NCBI GenBank assembly: GCA_023145555.1
Contig: JAGLDO010000165.1
Span: forward strand, 1-12,371
From: Bacteroidales bacterium
Lineage (GTDB): Bacteria > Bacteroidota > Bacteroidia > Bacteroidales > B39-G9
DNA length: 12,371 bases
Reading direction: 5' to 3'
Of the stretch, positions 6,858 through 12,371 are shown piece after piece. A program made the position numbers and the translations under genes. The first letter of the stretch is position 1, and every line of letters begins with the position of its first letter. The notes beneath the pieces are model-generated. The model saw only the letters and a list, made by a program, of their open reading frames with translations, searched no databases and was not told the origin of the DNA.

Positions 6858-6955
6858 GCATAAACTATTAATATAATTTTTTTTATTGCAGTAAATAATT
6901 ACACTAAAATCTAATATTTTTTATTAATAATTTAACATTTAGTCAACTCCGAAAA

Positions 6956-7067
6956 GAACTGACATGTTTGTGCTAATAAAAAACGAACTACACAAACTGC
7001 TGTGCGTAATTATAATAGAGAACATGTCAGGTCTCTATCCGTCAGCTAACGGACAACTTTTTAGAGT
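6956..7067 (+). ncRNA. Candidate structured RNA / leader upstream of ruvC (unidentified)
   Basis: The gap 6809-7111 is mostly AT-only DNA, but this segment is clearly richer in G and C and dense in complementarity. Helix A pairs 6959-6968 with 7021-7030 (10 bp, perfect: CTGACATGTT/AACATGTCAG). Inside it TTTGTG and CACAAA can pair (6967-6972/6991-6996), partly competing with A. A local hairpin pairs TCCGT (7038-7042) with ACGGA (7049-7053). CTCTA (7033-7037) can pair either upstream with TAGAG (7016-7020) or downstream with TAGAG (7062-7066), and the upstream choice excludes helix A. This fits a standalone small RNA or a switching leader of ruvC. I do not recognise a known family. The strand is assigned from ruvC and the -7 box at 6850. 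Confidence 0.4.
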
Positions 7068-7089
7068 GGATTCATATTTGATTAATTAA
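6964..7089 (+). CDS. Possible 41-aa small ORF overlapping the candidate RNA
   Basis: An ATG at 6964 opens 41 codons ending at TAA 7087-7089, 22 bases before ruvC. The product starts MFVLIKNELHKLLCVIIIEN and ends with GQLFRVDSYLIN, with a mildly hydrophobic first half and no recognised motif. The start codon lies inside the left arm of the 10-bp inverted repeat (6959-6968), so any RNA fold would hide it. An open frame this long can arise by chance, and the structured-RNA reading is the competing explanation. Confidence 0.15.
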   Translation: MFVLIKNELHKLLCVIIIENMSGLYPSANGQLFRVDSYLIN

Positions 7090-7111
7090 ATAAATATTAA
7101 AAGAAAAAATT

Positions 7112-7663
7112 TTGGTAAAAGAAAAAATAATTCTTGGAATTGACCCCGGAACAAATATTACGGGCTATGGTGTTATTAAATCTGTAAAAAACAAACCGGA
7201 ATTAATAACTTTAGGTATAATAAAATTACCAAAAAACACGACTCATTTTTCACGTCTTGAAAAAATTTTTAAAGAAGTACTCAAAATCATTGAGCAATAT
7301 AATCCTAACGTATTAGCTATTGAAGCTCCTTTTTTTGGCAAAAATGTTCAGTCTATGTTAAAATTGGGAAGAGCACAAGGAGTTTCAATTGCAGCTGCCT
7401 TGTCACATTCTATTCCTGTTTTTGAATACTCACCAAGAAAAATTAAATTAGCAGTTACGGGTAACGGTGCAGCATCAAAAGAGCAGGTCTCAATATTTTT
7501 ACAACAACTTTTTAATACAAAAAATTTTCCGACAGAGCTTGATGCTTCAGATGGATTAGCAGCTGCAGTTTGTCATTTTTATCAAAAAAATCTAAGCTCC
7601 GGCAATACTCACTATAGTGGTTGGGAATCTTATATTAAGAATAATCCAAACAAAATTATATAA
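7112..7663 (+). CDS. ruvC: Crossover junction endodeoxyribonuclease RuvC
   Basis: A 183-aa Holliday-junction resolvase that cuts RuvAB-bound junctions symmetrically during recombinational repair. All four acidic metal-binding residues are visible: D11 (IILGIDPGTNITGYG), E71 (LAIEAPFFGKN), and D144 and D147 (LDASDGLAAA). The conserved block KNVQSMLKLGRAQG follows E71. The start is TTG at 7112; the frame has a stop at 7091-7093 and no ATG in between, and the next residues VKEKIILGIDPG match the normal N-terminus. It is preceded by a 303-bp non-coding gap holding a candidate RNA and followed by a bidirectional terminator shared with the convergent HIT gene. No ruvA or ruvB is in the window. Confidence 0.95.
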   Translation: MVKEKIILGIDPGTNITGYGVIKSVKNKPELITLGIIKLPKNTTHFSRLEKIFKEVLKIIEQYNPNVLAIEAPFFGKNVQSMLKLGRAQGVSIAAALSHSIPVFEYSPRKIKLAVTGNGAASKEQVSIFLQQLFNTKNFPTELDASDGLAAAVCHFYQKNLSSGNTHYSGWESYIKNNPNKII

Positions 7664-7693
7664 AAAAAACTGCTCGTAAAATGAACAGTTTTA
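7662..7693. terminator. Bidirectional terminator between ruvC and the HIT gene
   Basis: AAAACTG (7666-7672) pairs with CAGTTTT (7686-7692). After a C/A mismatch, TCGT (7674-7677) pairs with ATGA (7681-7684, one G-U) around an AAA loop. On the minus strand the stem runs into eight T, a strong signal for the greA-HIT transcript. On the plus strand only four T follow. The minus-strand T-run reaches the ruvC stop codon (7661-7663). Confidence 0.8.
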
Positions 7694-7711
7694 AAATTAG
7701 TGAATTGAATA

Positions 7712-8107
7712 TTAAGCCAATTCTTTTCTAATTCTATCTGCAATATCACAAAATTCTTCTTGCGTGAATTTTAACTTGGGGTTTTCAAAATTTATATCCT
7801 GCTCGCTATTTAACGGAACTAAATGAATATGAGCATGAGGTACTTCAAGACCTAAAACTGCAACACCTATCCTCTTACAAGGCACCGATTTTTCAATAGC
7901 TTTTGCGACTTTCTTTGTAAAAAGACTAAGGCCTTTCAATAGATTATCATCTAAGTCAAAAATATAATCAACCTCTTTTTTAGGGATAACCAAAGTGTGA
8001 CCTTTAGCTAAAGGGTTAATATCTAGAAACGCATAAAATAACTCATCTTCAGCTATTTTGTATGAAGGTATTTCTCCTTTTACTATTTTGGTAAATATAG
8101 ATGCCAT
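7712..8107 (-). CDS. HIT family protein (histidine triad nucleotide hydrolase)
   Basis: A 131-aa cytoplasmic protein of the Hint-like branch. The signature HAHIHLVPL lies at 91-99; H91, H93 and H95 are the triad, with H93 matching the catalytic middle His. The N-terminal block SIFTKIVKGEIPSYKIAED and the segment FLDINPLAKGHTLVIPKKEV are also typical. Relatives hydrolyse nucleoside phosphoramidates or adenylylated molecules; the substrate here is unknown. The gene lies 73 bases downstream of greA on the same strand, with no terminator and no clear promoter between them. They are probably co-transcribed and end at the terminator 7662-7693. Confidence 0.93.
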   Translation of the reverse strand: MASIFTKIVKGEIPSYKIAEDELFYAFLDINPLAKGHTLVIPKKEVDYIFDLDDNLLKGLSLFTKKVAKAIEKSVPCKRIGVAVLGLEVPHAHIHLVPLNSEQDINFENPKLKFTQEEFCDIADRIRKELA

Positions 8108-8180
8108 AATACATTTTTTTACAATTTTATTATTTTTAAAGTTAAAAAATTACAGCTAAAAAGAAAAATAATATTTGTAA

Positions 8181-8657
8181 TTAAATAGATGTAATTTCTA
8201 CTATTTCGAAAGGAATACTTCCTGATGGCACTTTAATCTCAACCACATCACCAACTTTTTTTCCAAGTAAACCTTGTGCAACAGGTGTATTTACAGCTAA
8301 CTTTCCTAATTTTAGATCCGCTTCACTATCAGAAACTATAATATACTGCATCTCTGCATTATTTTTAGTATTTCTAATCTTAACTTTAGACAATAGTTGA
8401 ACTTTTGAAGTGTCAATTTTTGATGTATCAACCAATCTGGCACTGACAATAATATCTTTAAGTTTTGATATTTTCATTTCAAGCATACCTTGAGCATCTT
8501 TTGCTGCATCATATTCGGCATTTTCAGATATGTCACCTTTGTCAATAGCCTCTCCAATTTGCTTCGAAATCGCCGGTCTTTCAACATTCTCCATGCGATA
8601 CAAATCATCCTTTAATTTTTTCAACCCCTCGGGTGTTAAATACGAAACTTTTCCCAT
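8181..8657 (-). CDS. greA: Transcription elongation factor GreA
   Basis: A 158-aa factor, the normal length, that inserts a coiled coil into the RNA polymerase secondary channel and stimulates cleavage of backtracked transcripts. The N-terminal coiled coil (about 1-75) carries GDISENAEYDAAKDAQG, with D42 and E45 at the tip matching the catalytic acidic pair of E. coli GreA. The C-terminal FKBP-like domain contains SDSEADLKLGKLAVNTPVAQ and ends VPSGSIPFEIVEI. GreA is favoured over GreB by the tip sequence and overall pattern. It heads a likely two-gene unit with the HIT gene. Its ATG is about 29 bases after the T-run of the preceding same-strand terminator (8686-8723), so the promoter position is unclear. 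Confidence 0.95.
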   Translation of the reverse strand: MGKVSYLTPEGLKKLKDDLYRMENVERPAISKQIGEAIDKGDISENAEYDAAKDAQGMLEMKISKLKDIIVSARLVDTSKIDTSKVQLLSKVKIRNTKNNAEMQYIIVSDSEADLKLGKLAVNTPVAQGLLGKKVGDVVEIKVPSGSIPFEIVEITSI

Positions 8658-8685
8658 ATTTGATATATATTATTGAAAAATATAA

Positions 8686-8723
8686 AAACAAAAAAGAATC
8701 TCAATACAAAATTGAGACTCTTT
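8686..8723 (-). terminator. Terminator of the T9SS protein / PorV-like operon
   Basis: On the minus strand AAAGAGTCTCAAT (8723-8711) pairs with ATTGAGATTCTTT (8705-8693), with one G-U pair over 13 bp and a five-base loop. A T-rich tail follows. It lies 25 bases past the stop of the PorV-like gene and directly upstream of greA. Confidence 0.85.
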
Positions 8724-8748
8724 CTCTAAAAAATAAGATTTATAACTC

Positions 8749-9798
8749 TTATAGACTAATTTTTACTCCTAAAGAATGTGTCCCATCAAAGGGGTCTGTA
8801 GGTCTGTATGAATAATCTATAGAAAATGTTTGTCCTTTATCTTTATTAAATGGTATTTGAACAGATGCTCCTGCTGTTGGTCCTGTATAGGCTGTAGTTC
8901 TGTTTTCTGTATCTAAAATACCTTCTTCGTAAGCATATCCACCTCTTAGAATTACAATATCGTGATAATTGTATTGAAGACCAACATTAATCTGGTCTTT
9001 AGTGAATGAGTTAGAAGTGAAGTTCCCTGCCAATGTAATCATATGAGTAGTAGCAATATTAATATCATATGCAAAAGCAATTTTAATTAATGAAGGCAAC
9101 TCAAAATCAGCAGATCTTTGTTCAACAGTCATTATTGGTCCATCAGAAGTACTACCTCTAAAAGACATACCATCACCGGAGAATTTCATTGTTGGACCAA
9201 CATTTTTCATTGTAATACCAAAATGAATTTGCTTATGCGAACCTGTAACATACTGAATACCGGCATCTAAAGCAACGCCAGAAGCTGACAGGTTAGAAAT
9301 TCCTTCGTTTACAACTTTTATTGCAAATCCACCATATATACTATTTGAGAACTCTTTTGCAAAAGCTAAAGTAATATTTGTATATTGAGGATGAAAAGTT
9401 CCTAAACCACCATCAGGCAATTCAACTGTAGTTATTGGAATTTCGCCGAAATCCATTGACATAACAGATAAACTTAATACTCCGGAATCTCCCAAACGTT
9501 GTGAAAAACCAAATGCATTAATATTTATATCTGTGCCTTTAAGCCAATTTGTTCTGGAAAAAACCAAATCTGTACCATGTGTAAGTGCTGTACCGGCTAC
9601 GTTAACAAAAATAGCCTCGAACCCTTTAATACATGCAACATTGGCTCCAGCAAATCCGGAACTTCTTGCCCATGGATTGATTAGAAGTTCGCTTGCACCT
9701 GCTTGTCCTGCTCTTTGTTTATTTCCAGCATATGACGTTGGTATAAACAACGCAAATATAAAAACTAAACCTATAAACTTTATTAATACTTTTTTCAT
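8749..9798 (-). CDS. PorV/PorQ family outer-membrane barrel protein
   Basis: A 349-aa protein with a clear signal peptide, MKKVLIKF followed by a hydrophobic stretch and a cleavage-like TSYA|GNK at 24/25. The mature part begins with the conserved QAGASELLINPWARSSGFAG pattern of PorV/PorQ proteins (FadL-like barrels), followed by alternating beta-strand sequence and the terminal strand HSLGVKISL. In T9SS, PorV escorts substrates carrying the C-terminal sorting domain at the outer membrane. Whether this copy is the housekeeping PorV or a dedicated paralogue cannot be told here. The start was set at ATG 9798 because the signal peptide begins there; in-frame TTG 9834 and ATG 9831 would add 12 or 11 residues ahead of it. 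It lies 36 bases after the T9SS-protein stop, probably in the same transcript, ending at terminator 8686-8723. Confidence 0.85.
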   Translation of the reverse strand: MKKVLIKFIGLVFIFALFIPTSYAGNKQRAGQAGASELLINPWARSSGFAGANVACIKGFEAIFVNVAGTALTHGTDLVFSRTNWLKGTDININAFGFSQRLGDSGVLSLSVMSMDFGEIPITTVELPDGGLGTFHPQYTNITLAFAKEFSNSIYGGFAIKVVNEGISNLSASGVALDAGIQYVTGSHKQIHFGITMKNVGPTMKFSGDGMSFRGSTSDGPIMTVEQRSADFELPSLIKIAFAYDINIATTHMITLAGNFTSNSFTKDQINVGLQYNYHDIVILRGGYAYEEGILDTENRTTAYTGPTAGASVQIPFNKDKGQTFSIDYSYRPTDPFDGTHSLGVKISL

Positions 9799-9834
9799 AA
9801 TTAAGCTTTTATTGTAAATATAATTAGTCATCAA

Positions 9835-12371
9835 TTAAAATGAATTCAAATCAATTGGTCGTAATGCACCAAACCATTTAAGAATTTTTTCACCAACGCC
9901 CTTAACGTCAATATGAATAATATAAACACCACTTGCTATTGAAATGCCATAAGTGTTTTTCAAATCCCAGTCAACATAAGTTTGTTCACTATCTTTTTTA
10001 AACCTTCTTACCAATGTACCATTAATACTATAAATTGAGATAGTACAAGTTCTTGGAAGATTAGTAATTTTAACAATATTATCTAACTGTGATTGTTCAT
10101 ATTCTGAGTAACCATAATATGGGTTTGGCACAATGTTAATTTTATCAAGCGAATTTTTAATTGTTGTTAAATCATTCTTTTGAGCACTTAATTCCGATGT
10201 ACTGAATTTAAATACAGGATAATTATCATTTTCCGGTTCTGCTAATTCAAAATCATTAACTCCTACCAAGTATGGATTAGCAATTCTTAACTTAATTGTA
10301 ATGTCATTATCCGGCATTTCATCATAGGTCTTAAATTGATATTCTTTATTTACATAAGGCATAGCAACCCACATTGGGTTTTGGAATACTTGTCTTTTGT
10401 TAACTGCATTACCATATTTTAATGCATTATAAATGAATCTGCCTTCGTCATAAGCAGGCATTACATTTGAACCATTTTTGTTGTGTCCCATTATGTAAAT
10501 ATAATGTTTACCGGCAAATAGAGGTTGACCAGCATTTCCGAATGTAGACATATATAAATTGTCATATAAATTATTAGTAGGGTTCCATAACATATCTCGT
10601 CCATTTTCTCCAACTAACCAAGAATCTTCTCCAAATATAATATTTAATCTTTCCCCTGTTTCAACATCAATAGCATATCCAGGGAACCAACTCATACCTG
10701 TTTCTCCAACATAGTTTGCATTGTTTATATTTGTTGTATCGTCTCCTGTACCTGCTGCTGCCGGAGTTCCATTTTTATCAATAGACTGAGAGGCTCTTAA
10801 ATCAAATCTCAACGCATGACCCTGTGATAATGTATTGGTATTTGTACCATCGTCATTTTCACACATTTCAATAACAGGGCAACGTGTCCATTTAGACTGA
10901 TCTTTTGTGATTACTAAGTCAATGCTGGATAAACGATAGTTTCCAAATTCAAGTGATTTAGGTATTGATTTATCATAAGCCGGTCCATATTTTTCTTTCG
11001 ATGTAAGAGGATAAGGAGCCCATGTTCCTCCCAATACTTTTTCATAAATCTGTTTGTCATCTCTTGCTTTGTAATCACCTATCGTTAAGTCATCTTTATC
11101 GAATGCTGTTCCTACACGTATCCAGTTTTGTGGGTCTTTACCTTCTTTGTCAGGAATAAAAGACAACCAAGCCGGAGATTCATTTTCATAATTAAATGTT
11201 GCGCTAATAAATCCATTATTTGTAGGATCAATTTCGTTAAATTTACCAAATTTTTCTCCCGGATAATCTACTTGTTCTATAGTAACAGAAATACCCCACT
11301 CAGGGAATAATTTTTCATCACAATATCTAATCCAAGCATCAGAATAAACAGTATCTGATGAACCATTTTCAATTTTAATAATTTTCCACTTAGTATCTAA
11401 TATCAAACCGGTATTTCTACTATTTGAAGAATCGCTAAGATTAAAATGATTTTGATCAATTGTATTAACAGAATCTTTTTCCATTTCTACTTTAAATTCT
11501 GCATCAGGAACATTTAAAGGGTCAATAACTTTAATCTTAATTGGACCTGCATTCTTTTTAAATTTCACTACGTCAGCTTTAAACGGCTGTGAAGTTTTTG
11601 ACATAATATTGTCAATTGTTTCATCTGTTAAATCCAGGTAATTATTTCCATTACCCATACCCTCAATTAATTCAATTTCAGGGCAGTCTCCATATTTAGA
11701 ATTTAATATTGTTCCATCGTTAGTTTGCTCAATAAAATGAGGAATTGCTTCAAGAACATGAATTGCACCTGTTGCACCTTTACGACCTGCTTTATAAGGA
11801 GTTGTTTGAACTCCTAAAGAAGAAGATGATGTCTGATCATAATGTTTATAATCATTAACAGCATAAGCAATTGCTACATAATAATATTTTTTATGGTTAA
11901 TAAGGCGTTTGTCCCCTTTTGCAAAAGCATCATCTTTAATTGCAAATGTATGCTCTATTCCTTTGTCTGCTCCATTTACCTCTTCAATAGGAATGTTAGC
12001 GGATATTTCTTTATCCCATTCATAATTAACTAATCTTGTAACTCCATCTTTAATATCACACTGGAATACTAAACGAGCTAAATCAACATTGTGAATATCT
12101 GATATAGAAACATAATCGTTTGCTAATTGAAATACTTGATATCCCTGAAAATCAAAATATCTATCTTCAATAGGAACATCACTTGGAATAAATGGGTCTT
12201 TTCCATTATATTCCTCTAAATAATTGTTAGATGCCGGAGAATTCCATAAATGAAAAATAAGTTCTTTATCCATTTCAACAACATCCATTTCAGGAGCATC
12301 CGGTCCGTCAAGTAATTGGAAACAGTTTTCGAACAATTTTTGTGCTTTATCGTCAGCATATCTTATTTCTT
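9835..12371 (-). CDS. Large T9SS-type secreted/surface protein, C-terminal 844 residues (5' end outside window)
   Basis: The frame stays open to the window edge (RYADDKAQKLFENCFQLLDG around 12364-12305), so no start codon is visible and the true protein is longer. The visible part is polar, beta-rich and Asn/Asp/Gly-rich, as in extracellular proteins, with a conserved-looking block GMSWFPGYAIDVETGERLNI (minus strand near 10700-10640). The last 98 residues resemble a T9SS type A sorting domain: VPNPYYGYSEY, then ISIYSINGTLVRRF, then GISIASGVYIIHI. A canonical domain would end shortly after that strand, but this one continues with GEKILKWFGALRPIDLNSF. By family logic it is exported by Sec, then T9SS, and displayed or released outside. 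The catalytic or adhesive function is unknown. It is immediately upstream of the PorV-like gene. Confidence 0.85.
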   Translation of the reverse strand, partial: EIRYADDKAQKLFENCFQLLDGPDAPEMDVVEMDKELIFHLWNSPASNNYLEEYNGKDPFIPSDVPIEDRYFDFQGYQVFQLANDYVSISDIHNVDLARLVFQCDIKDGVTRLVNYEWDKEISANIPIEEVNGADKGIEHTFAIKDDAFAKGDKRLINHKKYYYVAIAYAVNDYKHYDQTSSSSLGVQTTPYKAGRKGATGAIHVLEAIPHFIEQTNDGTILNSKYGDCPEIELIEGMGNGNNYLDLTDETIDNIMSKTSQPFKADVVKFKKNAGPIKIKVIDPLNVPDAEFKVEMEKDSVNTIDQNHFNLSDSSNSRNTGLILDTKWKIIKIENGSSDTVYSDAWIRYCDEKLFPEWGISVTIEQVDYPGEKFGKFNEIDPTNNGFISATFNYENESPAWLSFIPDKEGKDPQNWIRVGTAFDKDDLTIGDYKARDDKQIYEKVLGGTWAPYPLTSKEKYGPAYDKSIPKSLEFGNYRLSSIDLVITKDQSKWTRCPVIEMCENDDGTNTNTLSQGHALRFDLRASQSIDKNGTPAAAGTGDDTTNINNANYVGETGMSWFPGYAIDVETGERLNIIFGEDSWLVGENGRDMLWNPTNNLYDNLYMSTFGNAGQPLFAGKHYIYIMGHNKNGSNVMPAYDEGRFIYNALKYGNAVNKRQVFQNPMWVAMPYVNKEYQFKTYDEMPDNDITIKLRIANPYLVGVNDFELAEPENDNYPVFKFSTSELSAQKNDLTTIKNSLDKINIVPNPYYGYSEYEQSQLDNIVKITNLPRTCTISIYSINGTLVRRFKKDSEQTYVDWDLKNTYGISIASGVYIIHIDVKGVGEKILKWFGALRPIDLNSF

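Noticed and set aside
6823..6861. 12-codon ORF (MTVSDIYNYNFC) after serS
   Set aside because: Too short, AT-driven, and overlapping the -7 box at 6850-6857; nothing supports translation.
9533..9817. 94-codon plus-strand frame opposite the PorV-like gene
   Set aside because: The minus strand has a signal peptide and family motifs; the plus-strand product is not protein-like.
9799..9834. TTG 9834 or ATG 9831 as start of the PorV-like gene
   Set aside because: Either would place 11-12 residues ahead of a classical signal peptide starting at MKK (9798).
1..12371. CRISPR arrays, insertion sequences, rRNA genes
   Set aside because: No regularly spaced direct repeats, transposase sequence, terminal repeats of an IS or rRNA segments were seen.

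Overview
The window is AT-rich chromosomal DNA from a member of the Bacteroidota, probably a Bacteroidales/Flavobacteriia-type anaerobe or marine lineage; the species cannot be named from the sequence. Four things support this. Promoter-like boxes match the Bacteroidetes -33 TTTG / -7 TAnnTTTG pattern, and gene starts lack obvious Shine-Dalgarno sequences. The LeuRS has the insert and the missing zinc cysteines I associate with this phylum. The gene order rplU-rpmA-serS is familiar from it. A type IX secretion (T9SS) cargo-like protein is followed directly by a PorV/PorQ-type outer-membrane protein.

Layout. 1-341: a possible 3' end of an unknown gene (2-70), a hairpin, a terminator, and a tRNA-Arg(UCG) on the minus strand with its own promoter. 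342-3991: leuS and a YitT-family membrane protein gene, overlapping by one base. 4035-4637 (minus): a DUF151 'bifunctional nuclease' family protein with a C-terminal UVR motif, divergent from the next block across a 205-bp AT-rich spacer that holds promoters and a 30-bp perfect palindrome. 4843-6808: rplU, rpmA, a strong hairpin/T-tract, then serS. 6809-7111: a 303-bp gap with a promoter-like box, a candidate structured RNA with mutually exclusive helices, and an overlapping 41-codon ORF. 7112-7663: ruvC with a TTG start. 7712-8657 (minus): greA then a HIT-family gene. 8749-12371 (minus): a large T9SS-type protein, cut by the window edge, followed by a PorV/PorQ-like barrel protein.

How the genes fit together. 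Most of the window is translation and information-processing housekeeping: two aminoacyl-tRNA synthetases, two 50S proteins, a tRNA, the transcript-cleavage factor GreA and the Holliday-junction resolvase RuvC. The right third is a cell-surface module. A signal-peptide-bearing barrel of the PorV/PorQ type lies 36 bp downstream of a large protein whose C-terminus looks like a T9SS type A sorting domain with an unusual extra tail.

The observations most worth a second look are the candidate RNA upstream of ruvC, the atypical tail of the secreted protein with its adjacent PorV-like partner, the A19-U56 covariation in the tRNA-Arg, and the hairpin/T-tracts placed directly in front of serS and greA.
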